From assembly GCA_964534605.1 (NCBI GenBank), contig CAZHOS010000002.1, forward strand, positions 1-60,432: DNA of 60,432 nucleotides. The letters are read 5' to 3'. Below are positions 31,084-39,547 of this stretch, in pieces. This stretch comes from CAZHOS01 sp964534605. GTDB lineage: Bacteria > Patescibacteriota > Saccharimonadia > Saccharimonadales > VXPC01. The stretch's first letter is position 1, and each line of letters starts with the position of its first letter. The notes beneath the pieces are model-generated. The model was not told the origin of the DNA and ran no database searches. It saw only the letters and a program-made list of their open reading frames with translations. The position numbers and the translations under genes were made by a program.

Positions 31084-31214
31084 AGGGGCGGCAACCTCGC
31101 TCACCCCTCCTTACACTCCACATACAAAGAAGCCATATATATGCCTGGATTCACTCCAGGTGTGTATATTCCGATTTGAGAAAGGGACCCCCAGGGAAAG
31201 AAACCATCTTTCCC
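31084..31214. other. Cluster of hairpins between a lipoprotein gene and leuS
   Basis: Three structures are visible: AGGGG with CCCCT near 31083-31108; TATATGCCTGG with CCAGGTGTGTATA near 31137-31167, with several G-U pairs when read on the plus strand; and GGGAAAGA (31194-31201) with TCTTTCCC (31207-31214), directly after the leuS stop and likely part of its transcription end. No gene is seen in 30982-31214. Confidence 0.45.
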
Positions 31215-34142
31215 TTAACTGGCTACGATGTTGAGGATGCGGCCGGGGATGTATATTTCTTTCCTGATCGTCTTGCCTTCTAAGTGTCGTTTGACGCCGT
31301 CCAGATCTTTAGCGGCAGCCAGGGCTGTCTGCTCGTCCGCATCTACTGCCAGTTGCAGCTCGCCGCGGACTTTACCGTTTATCTGCACACCAATGATTAC
31401 CGTGTCTTCTACCAGCTGACTCTCGTCCAGTTCTGGCCAATTATCAACATTCACAGATCCTTCGCCACCTAGCTGCTGCCAAAGTTCCTCGGCCATGTGC
31501 GGAGCAAAAGGCGCTACTAGCTGCACTAATCCCTCAAGCGCTGTCTGCCAGTTTGCGGCTGCGTAAGTATCGGCGTCTTTAATCTTGTAAAGATCATTCA
31601 CGGCACCCATCAAAGCAGATATAGCTGTGTTGTATTTCTGTGCGTCTATGTCACTAGTGACCTTCTGTATAGTTTTGTTCAGCACTCTGCTAACGCTGTC
31701 GTCTGGCTTACTGCTGCCACGGCTGTCTGCGCCCAAAAATTCTTGTACTAGTACCCATAGTCGGTTCAAGAATCTATACGTACCTGGGACACCCTGTGGA
31801 TCCCACTTAGTCCACAGCTCTAGCGGCGAGGCAAACATCAGATAGGTGCGCAGCGCATCGGCACCGTAGCCGTCGCTAATGATCTCTAGCGGGTCAACAC
31901 CGTTGCCTTTGCTCTTACTAAACATTGTGCCGTCCTGGGCAGTTACTTTGCCATTAAAGAGGAACTTTTTGAACGGCTCTGGGTTGTCCAGCAGCCCCTG
32001 CTTATGCAAGAAGCGTGTAATGAAGCGGGCATAGATCAGGTGAGCGGTGGCGTGGTCGGCCCCGTTATAAAAGTCTATAGGCATCCACCTATTAGCCTTG
32101 GCACTATCAAATATAGCGCTGTCGTTGTGGGGGTCCATGTAGCGCAGCATATACCAGCTGCTGCAGACGTAAGTATCTAGCGTGTCGGTCTCGCGGTGGG
32201 CCTCGTGCCAATCAGCTCCTTCAGGCTTGCTTTGACTAAACGGCACAAAATCGCCAGATTTTAAGTTGTACCAAATATGCACCCAGTCCTCTACCGATGC
32301 TAGGACGGACTTACCGTCACCTCGTGGTTGAAAATCTGCTACCTCAGGCAGCTCGACAGGTAGCTTGTGATCAGGCACAAGTACGGTGCCGTGATCTTTT
32401 ACGTAGACTACAGGTATTGGCGCACCCCAATAGCGCTGGCGACTAACACTCCAGTCACGAATCTTGTAGTTGATCTCCCTGCGAGCAAGCTTCTTCTTTT
32501 GAAGGCTAGATACTATCTTTTTTGCGGCATTCTCGGAATCCAGGCCACTGTACTCGTCGGAATTAATTAGCCTGCCTTTCGAGATGTTTATCTCTTCGAG
32601 CACAAGTAGTTCGTAGCTCTTTCTATGCAAAGGTTCGTTTATCTTGCTGGTAATTTTTGATCTAGGCGTCCAACTAACAACGAACTTGTCTTTTTCGTCC
32701 TCTTCTAACTGCTGGTCTGCCTTCTTGTCGCTCTTTAGTTCAAAAAGCAGGCCTACGCAGTCGATCTTTCGTGCAACGTTTTTTGAATGTGCAAAATAAT
32801 GATGCTCTATCTCAGAAGGAGTCTGAGCAACCAGCTCTAAGTCCAAGTAACCGGTCTCTTCTGCAATCTCTCTTTTTGCTGCTTCCACCATATCTTCATC
32901 GTTATCGATACCGCCCCCAATAAACAGCAAACCACCCTGACCACCCCAATCAATAGTCAGGTATCTATCCTTTGATTTATCGTAAACAATTGCAACAATA
33001 CTTCTTCTATACTCAGGGTTTTCCTGGACCTCGCCTGTAATAGGCTTGATGACGGGTAGAATTGGTAGTTCGAACTTCTTTGCAAACTCATTATCTCGCT
33101 TATCGTGTGCTGGAACTGCCATAATTGCGCCTGTGCCGTATCCTGACAAGACATAATCCGCTATCCAAATAGGAATTTTCTTATCGTTAATTGGATTTAC
33201 TGCATACGAGCCGGTGAATACGCCTGTTTTCTCTTTTGCCTCTTGGCGTTGGACCTCGCTCTTAAGAGCTGCTTTATCTACATATTCTTGTGCCTCTGTC
33301 TTGTGCGCATCTTTAGAAACTGTGTAAGCAAGCTCGTGCTCCGGCGCCAAAACAATATAGCTTGCACCAAACAATGTGTCGGCCCGGGTTGTGAAGACCT
33401 TGATGTCAACATCCTTTAATCCATCGACTTTAAAGGATATTTCTGCCCCCTCACTCTTGCCTATCCAGTTGGCCTGAGCGGTCTTAACGCTATCTGTCCA
33501 GTCGAGCGACTCTGTCGCCTCTAGCATTTCATCTGCGTAGTCTGTAATGCGGAAGAACCACTGCTTGACCTCGCGCTTTTGGACAAGCGGATCATCTGGT
33601 CCATCATGGCGCCAGCTCTTGCCGTCTATGACTTGCTCGTTGGCAAGAACCGTCTTGTCAATTGTGCACCACCACTGCTGGCGTGCGTCTTGATAGGCCA
33701 GCCCTGCACGGTACACTTCGCTAAAAATCCACTGTGTCCATTTGTAATACTCGGGCGTATGGGCGGCGATCTCTTTGGACCAATCGTTGCTCCAGCCCAT
33801 GGCCTGATACTGTTTGTGATAGTTTGGAATAATCTGGGCCATGCTTTGCTGCGGGGATATGCCCTCTTTGATAGCGTAGTTCTCGGCCGGCAAGCCAAAG
33901 CTGTCCCAGCCAACTGGGTGATAGCTCTCGTAGCCTTGCTGGCGCTTGGCCCGGGCGATTACGTCGCTAATGGTGTAAGAAAGTGCATGCCCCATATGTA
34001 TCCCCGCCCCGCTGGGGTAGTTAAACATGGTCATCCCAACATATTTGGGCTTGTCGCTGTCTAAGTCTGCCTGGTAGGTCTTGTCGTCGTGCCAGACTTT
34101 CTGCCACTTAGACTCTATCTCTTTGGGGTGGTAGCGCTTCAT
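31215..34142 (-). CDS. leuS: Leucyl-tRNA synthetase with a Nudix domain inserted in the editing domain
   Basis: This class I synthetase (975 residues from the ATG at 34142) charges tRNA-Leu. Motifs are HMGH (about 49-52), FSKSKGNGVDP (about 741-751, the KMSKS site) and a C-terminal anticodon and tail region. The CP1 editing domain has TTRADTLFGASY near 251-262 and VPAHDKRDNEFAKKFELPI near 343-361. Between that point and the return of normal sequence (GRLINSDEYSGLDSENAAKK, near 523) about 150 residues are inserted. They contain a perfect Nudix box, G-x5-E-x7-REIAEE-T-G-Y, near 411-433. The insertion is in frame and both flanks are intact, so this is a true fusion. TACAAT ends 8 bases before the ATG; a TTG three codons upstream is less likely. 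Confidence 0.95.
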   Translation of the reverse strand: MKRYHPKEIESKWQKVWHDDKTYQADLDSDKPKYVGMTMFNYPSGAGIHMGHALSYTISDVIARAKRQQGYESYHPVGWDSFGLPAENYAIKEGISPQQSMAQIIPNYHKQYQAMGWSNDWSKEIAAHTPEYYKWTQWIFSEVYRAGLAYQDARQQWWCTIDKTVLANEQVIDGKSWRHDGPDDPLVQKREVKQWFFRITDYADEMLEATESLDWTDSVKTAQANWIGKSEGAEISFKVDGLKDVDIKVFTTRADTLFGASYIVLAPEHELAYTVSKDAHKTEAQEYVDKAALKSEVQRQEAKEKTGVFTGSYAVNPINDKKIPIWIADYVLSGYGTGAIMAVPAHDKRDNEFAKKFELPILPVIKPITGEVQENPEYRRSIVAIVYDKSKDRYLTIDWGGQGGLLFIGGGIDNDEDMVEAAKREIAEETGYLDLELVAQTPSEIEHHYFAHSKNVARKIDCVGLLFELKSDKKADQQLEEDEKDKFVVSWTPRSKITSKINEPLHRKSYELLVLEEINISKGRLINSDEYSGLDSENAAKKIVSSLQKKKLARREINYKIRDWSVSRQRYWGAPIPVVYVKDHGTVLVPDHKLPVELPEVADFQPRGDGKSVLASVEDWVHIWYNLKSGDFVPFSQSKPEGADWHEAHRETDTLDTYVCSSWYMLRYMDPHNDSAIFDSAKANRWMPIDFYNGADHATAHLIYARFITRFLHKQGLLDNPEPFKKFLFNGKVTAQDGTMFSKSKGNGVDPLEIISDGYGADALRTYLMFASPLELWTKWDPQGVPGTYRFLNRLWVLVQEFLGADSRGSSKPDDSVSRVLNKTIQKVTSDIDAQKYNTAISALMGAVNDLYKIKDADTYAAANWQTALEGLVQLVAPFAPHMAEELWQQLGGEGSVNVDNWPELDESQLVEDTVIIGVQINGKVRGELQLAVDADEQTALAAAKDLDGVKRHLEGKTIRKEIYIPGRILNIVAS

Positions 34143-34180
34143 GACTGTCAATTGTAACAGATACGAAGGGCCACTTTAAG

Positions 34181-35350
34181 CTATAGACCAAAATGCTCGC
34201 GGATCGACTGCTGTTGCGAGCTGTTAAGCGGCTCCACCTCGTAGCGACTATCTGCTTTATTAGAGACGTAGGTAATTGGATCGTAACCCAACAAATCTTG
34301 TAGCTGGCCTTTGAGTCTAGCCATGTCAGTGGCGAAACATTCTACGTTGCGCGTTCTGTCCGATATCTGCTCGGTTGCACGGTAGCCTTTTTCCTTTGCC
34401 TCGCTAGGAGTAAAGCTAAAGCCAGACCTCCTAACAACCAATAACGCTAAAGGCCCGAGTCGTTCGTCCCGAGGCGGCGGATAAGGCCTATCCCCGTAGC
34501 TTAACGAGAATTCGGCAGTCATATAGTGGCCATCCCTGCGCACAATCATAGATCTATCGCTTAGCAGGTCGAGGTATTTCTGCTGTCTGGCGATCGTCAT
34601 ATCTGGTAACTTCTTGGTGATTATCTCTGTGAGTCTCGTCTGCCCAACGACCCCGCCTGCGCCCTCTATGATCGGCACTAAGTCCAAGGCTCCATCAGGC
34701 AGCGGCGTTAGCTGCTCGACACGAGGCTTTGTTGGGGTCACAGACTTCTGAGGTCTTTCTGGAGCTGAAGCCATCGTTATAGGAATAACAGCTTTTTTTA
34801 CAGCGTTACGTGTAGATTCTGGCTTGGGTCGCTTGGCGGATTTCGCTGCTGTTGCCGGCTTGACACTAGGCGCTGATCTCAAGCTCACTTTAGAGTTAGC
34901 TGTATCTGCTTGCTGTAGTGTAAGCCCGCCTATAGTGCCGATTTGTTTAGATGATAGGATGCTGCCAGTATGGCTCCTGATGTCCGTTAGGTAGAGCTCG
35001 AGCTCCTCATCTGTATAGACAGACCATCGCCCCTCGACTGAGTTGAAGATATCTGGGTGTGCGTGAGTGGCTCTTCTAAAATCACTTTCGACAGTAGAGT
35101 AACCCCAGTCGGCGCCCTCTGCTTGGTTAGACAGCGTTGCGTCGAGGATATTTTTGCGGCGCACACCACCCCCTACCTCGAGTAAGCTGGCGATAGCAAA
35201 TAGGCGCATGGCTTTCTCGTCGTACGCGTCAACTAGTTGGTCGAACCTAGCTCTTGGAATGCGCAGAAAGTCCGGCTCTGGCAGCTCTGCATTGGTAGCT
35301 GGGCTGATTTTTGAGTCACCTAAATAACCCTCGGCACCAGGTTTTGCCAT
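34181..35350 (-). CDS. Large putative DNA-binding protein, 389 residues
   Basis: I recognise no named family. The protein has several winged-helix-like segments separated by a Pro/Lys/Ala-rich linker (about 165-215): FAIASLLEVGGGVRRKNILD near 50-69, and near 230-275 VPIIEGAGGVVGQTRLTEII followed by TKKLPDMTIARQQKYLDLL. The phrase EGRWSVYTDEELELYLTDI follows the first. A strong GGAGG precedes the ATG. It lies 82 bases after the WhiB-domain gene on the same strand. Similar organisation to the two upstream genes suggests related regulators or chromosome-binding proteins. Confidence 0.5.
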   Translation of the reverse strand: MAKPGAEGYLGDSKISPATNAELPEPDFLRIPRARFDQLVDAYDEKAMRLFAIASLLEVGGGVRRKNILDATLSNQAEGADWGYSTVESDFRRATHAHPDIFNSVEGRWSVYTDEELELYLTDIRSHTGSILSSKQIGTIGGLTLQQADTANSKVSLRSAPSVKPATAAKSAKRPKPESTRNAVKKAVIPITMASAPERPQKSVTPTKPRVEQLTPLPDGALDLVPIIEGAGGVVGQTRLTEIITKKLPDMTIARQQKYLDLLSDRSMIVRRDGHYMTAEFSLSYGDRPYPPPRDERLGPLALLVVRRSGFSFTPSEAKEKGYRATEQISDRTRNVECFATDMARLKGQLQDLLGYDPITYVSNKADSRYEVEPLNSSQQQSIREHFGL

Positions 35351-35432
35351 TGTTTATTTCCCTCCAAATTTCTATCTACATTACTATAGATATATGGTTA
35401 TAGTCAATGTAAAAACCACTATATGTGGTATT

Positions 35433-36788
35433 TTAGCTGTTGTTTTCTGCCCTACGCGCCGCTCTTGCTAAAGCTCGCTGGCGCCGAATACGCCGCCTTT
35501 CGCGCTCGCTCATCCCACCCCATATGCCAAACTTCTCACCATTCTGCAGCGCATATTCTAGACAATCTTCACGAACCACACAGCCTCTACAGACCTCCTT
35601 GGCTTCCTTGGTGCTAGCACCACGCTCTGGGAAAAATAGGTCCGAATCAACTCCCAGGCAATTAGCAAAATTATTCCAAGCTGGATCGTCTGAGTCTGTG
35701 TTGTCTCTTGGGGTAATCTCTTTGACTAACCTGGCGATTACATCAACATTACCCCTACCTACACCAAGGTCAGTCAAAACGTCTTCGCTGCCGCTACTAC
35801 TATCCTCTATTGATGGCGATTCTCTTATCGCACTGAACTTAATTACTTCGTCTGCAAGTCTGGACACATGCTCTCCGCCCGCAAGATTGCACGTCTCTCT
35901 AAAACGCTTTAGTCTATCGCCCTCAAGGCACATCTGGAGTAGCTGCCTGCTAGTAAAGAAGTCTTCGCACAACTGGGCGGCAACGCTCTGATCTATCCCC
36001 TTTAGGTTGAGGTCCCCTGACAGAACGTATGTTTTTGCCTGTTGTAATGCATTTTCAGCAATAACTTCTCCTGGGCTTGAATCAAAGGCCGTCATGCCAG
36101 TAGGTACAAATAGTCGCTTATTTTTATAAGCTTTATGAATAACTTTCCCGTCATAATTATGTAAGCTGAGCCATTTTCTATAAGTTACTAGTGCGCTAAG
36201 CGCCTGCTTACGATTAAGCTTATATATGTCCATTATGAGTTCTTCGAGCTCATTTTTTGTTATAGCCTTACCGCGATCAACTATGACACCTTCAACCTGC
36301 TGATTAGTAACTGGCTGCTTTTTAGGCTTTTGATCTCTACCCGTATCGCACCGATTCGCTGCATCGATCTTTTTAGGAGTTTGCACCCCGCTTCGCCCTG
36401 GCCCCGCTTGACTAAAAGTGGTTTGTGGTGATGTCTTGGTGTCGGGTTGTAGCCGGGCTTGTTCTGCCCGATCTACCGGGTATAGCTTTGCTAAGATTGG
36501 TGCAGCCTGCTTGGCTAGGTTCGGGTTAAGTGATGCAGTGTATTCGCAATCACCCTTTATGAGAATTGGCTCCTTAGGATTACCTAAAAATCCTGATAAA
36601 AAGCCCTTGGCTTCTTGCAATGCAATGCCGGCCAGGGCTTTTTCTGCACGTGTCGGAGCAGAAAAATCCTCTGCTATTTGAGCATGTATATCAGCTACAG
36701 TAAAATCGCCGCCAGCCTTAAGTAGAAAGCCTATTAAACTGCGGGCATTCTGGTCTAACTCTGGTGACTGCTCTTGTTTGTTTGACAT
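35433..36788 (-). CDS. Multidomain protein with a C-terminal WhiB-like [4Fe-4S] domain
   Basis: The last 85 residues of this 451-residue protein are a WhiB-like domain. Four cysteines (377, 400, 403, 409) have the spacing C-x22-C-x2-C-x5-C. DLFFPERGASTKEAKEVC leads into RGCVVREDCLEYAL, then comes the glycine turn GIWGGMSERERRR (421-433) and a basic helix. In Actinobacteria, WhiB proteins bind the principal sigma factor through the cluster and sense oxygen or nitric oxide. Here the domain follows about 360 residues with helical, HTH-like segments (LEELIMDIYKLNRKQALSAL near 181-200) and a Pro-rich linker, an unusual fusion since most WhiB proteins are about 100 residues. It starts 12 bases after the upstream gene, so the two are co-transcribed. 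Confidence 0.85.
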   Translation of the reverse strand: MSNKQEQSPELDQNARSLIGFLLKAGGDFTVADIHAQIAEDFSAPTRAEKALAGIALQEAKGFLSGFLGNPKEPILIKGDCEYTASLNPNLAKQAAPILAKLYPVDRAEQARLQPDTKTSPQTTFSQAGPGRSGVQTPKKIDAANRCDTGRDQKPKKQPVTNQQVEGVIVDRGKAITKNELEELIMDIYKLNRKQALSALVTYRKWLSLHNYDGKVIHKAYKNKRLFVPTGMTAFDSSPGEVIAENALQQAKTYVLSGDLNLKGIDQSVAAQLCEDFFTSRQLLQMCLEGDRLKRFRETCNLAGGEHVSRLADEVIKFSAIRESPSIEDSSSGSEDVLTDLGVGRGNVDVIARLVKEITPRDNTDSDDPAWNNFANCLGVDSDLFFPERGASTKEAKEVCRGCVVREDCLEYALQNGEKFGIWGGMSERERRRIRRQRALARAARRAENNS

Positions 36789-36800
36789 TGTGTAACGCTA

Positions 36801-38327
36801 CTATAGTTTAGCATCTAGGGCATCGTACCCGGCATCAGTTAAAGAGTGGCCGTCGTCTAAGAGGCCGTTTCGGATAAGATCGCCAGCTAAAGAGTCTTTA
36901 TCGATACTATTGTAGTGATCGAATTCGCCGCCGCCGAGCAAGAACTTTAGAAGGCGGATATGGTTGCTGTCTAGCTGCCACCCTCCATTGACCACATTGG
37001 CTTCTGCCTGCAGCTCGCTTGACCGCATATTATTCTTTATTTTTACCAAGGTGAGCCCGATGGTCATGCCATGCTCTGCGAGTTCACCTGCATATACCGA
37101 GATGGTGTCTGATGCATGCTCTTTGTCTAAACAGAGGCCTTTTTCAACCAGAAGATTAGCCAGTCTGCGAATACTAATTGAGCCTTGATCTTGATTTTCA
37201 TTGATTAACCCAACCAACATAGACGCATCGAGCCCTTTACTTCGACCTTCCTGATTTTCTTCTCCACTAAGTTCGACTTGTGTGTCCTCAGTATTTTCTG
37301 TTTCGAGACCACTGGATGCAGCCTTCTCTTCTTTGCTCGATGCATGCACCTCTTTGCTGACCTTAGAAGTAGTGTAGACACCAGTCCGTATTCGTGCCAG
37401 GCCGAGTTCACGTAAGGCGTTTCTAGTCCGAGATAATTTAACTCCTGCTGCTTTATAACTAAAAGAAATACCCATGCGGACCATCTCGTTCTTAAGTCGC
37501 TTTGCCTCGACGCCTTCGCCTTTATCAAGCCCGGCTACAATATCAATTATCTGCTCATTCTTAGTTTTATGGACGATTGTAGTTTTAGTCTCTTTAGCTG
37601 CCGCACCCTCTATATGATCGCTATTGGTTCGCCCCCCTTCTAAGCTTGGTTCTGTTTGATCATTGGCGCTAATGCCTGGCTCTTCAGCCCTGCGCGCAGC
37701 AGGTTCATAGACGAATTTACCTATCTTGGATCCAGGTGCCAGCTTAAGCCCTGCATCTTTTAAGTCATCCCTGGCAAGATTGAACATCGATCTAGCTGAG
37801 GTAATATTTTTAGATACTTTTCGCTCACACATCTCGCCCAGTATTTGCGCTGTTGTTATAACCTCAGATCTCTTGCCGAGGTCTTCTAGGATTTCTAGGA
37901 TTTCCCCTATTCGCCTAGGACTTATACGCTTCTCTTTTGTTTTTTGCTTACCAGCAGACTTTTTACTTGCGGTTCTAGCTTCTTTTCCTTGAATAGGCTT
38001 CTTAGCAGGCCTGGCTGCTTTCGCTGTCGCTGCTGTCGCCGGTCCACCTAGTGCGATTAGCCTTTCTCGTGCTTTCTGTTCTTGTTCTTCAGATTGCGCT
38101 TCGTGCCTTGCAGTAAGCTCTGAGAGTTCTTGCTCTTGTCTTGCTTGCTCTTCTGTCTTTTCTCGTAAGTGATCTAACGCTATACCGACGCCTTCGACTA
38201 CTTTTTCTAACTGAGTCTTAAGCTCATCAAGCTCATCGATGCCCCAATCTAAAAGATCAACTGGACCGTTAAGCTTTGCGGCTTTCTGCATCGCTCCAAC
38301 TTTTTTAGTTGTCTCTGACTGTGTCAT
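36801..38327 (-). CDS. Large putative regulator with coiled coil and repeated winged-helix segments
   Basis: This 508-residue protein begins with a coiled coil (about 28-90, heavy in Glu and Gln), then a Lys/Ala-rich linker. At least two HTH-like modules follow: RIGEILEILEDLGKRSEVIT near 139-158 with SARSMFNLARDDLKDAGLKL near 178-197, and IIDIVAGLDKGEGVEAKRLK near 255-274 with FSYKAAGVKLSRTRNALREL. These resemble tandem winged helices. No family name is offered. AAGGAG precedes the ATG, with TATGAT further upstream as a -10. It heads the operon containing the WhiB-domain protein. Confidence 0.5.
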   Translation of the reverse strand: MTQSETTKKVGAMQKAAKLNGPVDLLDWGIDELDELKTQLEKVVEGVGIALDHLREKTEEQARQEQELSELTARHEAQSEEQEQKARERLIALGGPATAATAKAARPAKKPIQGKEARTASKKSAGKQKTKEKRISPRRIGEILEILEDLGKRSEVITTAQILGEMCERKVSKNITSARSMFNLARDDLKDAGLKLAPGSKIGKFVYEPAARRAEEPGISANDQTEPSLEGGRTNSDHIEGAAAKETKTTIVHKTKNEQIIDIVAGLDKGEGVEAKRLKNEMVRMGISFSYKAAGVKLSRTRNALRELGLARIRTGVYTTSKVSKEVHASSKEEKAASSGLETENTEDTQVELSGEENQEGRSKGLDASMLVGLINENQDQGSISIRRLANLLVEKGLCLDKEHASDTISVYAGELAEHGMTIGLTLVKIKNNMRSSELQAEANVVNGGWQLDSNHIRLLKFLLGGGEFDHYNSIDKDSLAGDLIRNGLLDDGHSLTDAGYDALDAKL

Positions 38328-38425
38328 GCATTCTCCTTGTTTCCTATCATAATGTTACATAGATCACTATAAATGGACAAGAATAAGCGATTTTACTTGT
38401 TGAAAATACGACAAAGTGACGAAAC

Positions 38426-38448
38426 AGCTAGACCGTATTGGTCTATGC
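38426..38448. promoter_or_regulatory. Inverted repeat in the intergenic region upstream of the WhiB operon
   Basis: TAGACC (38429-38434) and GGTCTA (38440-38445) form a perfect inverted repeat around GTATT, extended by AGC/GCT with a bulge. A second hairpin (AAGCTT twice around TCGGC, 38516-38532) lies just after the stop of the FemAB operon and probably marks its end. No gene is seen in 38328-38536. Confidence 0.4.
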
Positions 38449-38536
38449 TCTCAAAATTGCGCAGTATAGCTTTTATTTTTCGTGACCGTATAGCATTAGA
38501 ATTGCACAACCTTCAAGCTTTCGGCAAGCTTAAGCG

Positions 38537-39544
38537 CTAGAGTTTGCGTTTTTTGCGGCGGGCTGTTTCTAGTAGCCAGTTGGCTCGGTATTTTGCTTTC
38601 TTTATAACGAAGTCATGTGCCGGCACATGCTTAAGATCGGACACCCCGAAGCTTCTCTTGAACTGGCTAACTCCATAGTAACGATGATCAGCTGCCTCTG
38701 GATCGACGATACCCCAGAAGTTATATCTAGTACATTCTAGATTTCGAGCATCCTCCATGGCCCTTAGGTGTAGGAGCGGCGCGCTAGATAGCTTGACCCC
38801 GAGCGCGGTACTTACGCCGTAATGATACGACGCCTCTTGACCGTAAAAAATAACAAAGTTACTGGCAACAACCTGACCATCTTTGCGGGCAATATACAGC
38901 TTGGCTCTACCAGTATCCGCAAAAACCCTAAACTGATTTACTAAAAATTTTTGACTAAAGGGAACGTAGGCTTGGCGCTTGGAATGTTCGTGGTGGATGG
39001 CGTAGAATTCCTCGATATCTGTCTGTTCTGTAGAAACTGATATGTCTATCTCGAGCTTCTGACTCTTACGGATCTTGCGCCGTAAGCTCTGGCTCATGTT
39101 GGCTGATATTTCGTCTGGACCGAGCATCATGTCGAGCACTCCTGCATGTTCGACACTAAGCGACATTGGGGCTTTACTCCAGCCGGAGTCTTTTAAGGCG
39201 GCTCTCGCCTGATCGCTGTCCGTGGTCTGTGGCCTTATGCGGACGAACACACAGTCATGTGCTTTTGCCTGGTCGATGATGTCTAGTAGTATCTCTTTAT
39301 AAGATGCGATATTGCTATAAATAGGCCCGCCTGCAACCGTCATAAATCTGCCTCGACGAGCGTCCTCTACAACGGCAGTATAAAATGCTTTTACCTGGTC
39401 GTCTTCCAGAATCGCACGTCGGACAAATGGCTTACCCAACGACTCGGCGAATTGCCCCCACTCCCACGACTGAAGGAAGTTAGCCTCGGGGAAGGCTGAA
39501 GTCGCTGATTCTAGTTGCGCACGGGACTGAATGTCTGTGACCAT
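38537..39544 (-). CDS. FemAB-like peptidyltransferase (copy A)
   Basis: This 335-residue protein belongs to the FemAB/FemX family, in which two GNAT-type domains add amino acids from aminoacyl-tRNA to the peptide side chain of lipid II. Phrases typical of the family are FLQSWEWGQFAESLGKPFVR (near 23-42), FVRIRPQ, LRRKIRKSQKLEIDISV near 156-172, and YHYGVSTALGVKLSSAPLLH near 240-259 with FNFWG-type YNFWGIVDPE near 275. It is 3 bases downstream of a paralogue and is the last gene of a six-gene wall operon. The amino acid added is not known. Confidence 0.85.
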   Translation of the reverse strand: MVTDIQSRAQLESATSAFPEANFLQSWEWGQFAESLGKPFVRRAILEDDQVKAFYTAVVEDARRGRFMTVAGGPIYSNIASYKEILLDIIDQAKAHDCVFVRIRPQTTDSDQARAALKDSGWSKAPMSLSVEHAGVLDMMLGPDEISANMSQSLRRKIRKSQKLEIDISVSTEQTDIEEFYAIHHEHSKRQAYVPFSQKFLVNQFRVFADTGRAKLYIARKDGQVVASNFVIFYGQEASYHYGVSTALGVKLSSAPLLHLRAMEDARNLECTRYNFWGIVDPEAADHRYYGVSQFKRSFGVSDLKHVPAHDFVIKKAKYRANWLLETARRKKRKL

Positions 39545-39547
39545 AAA

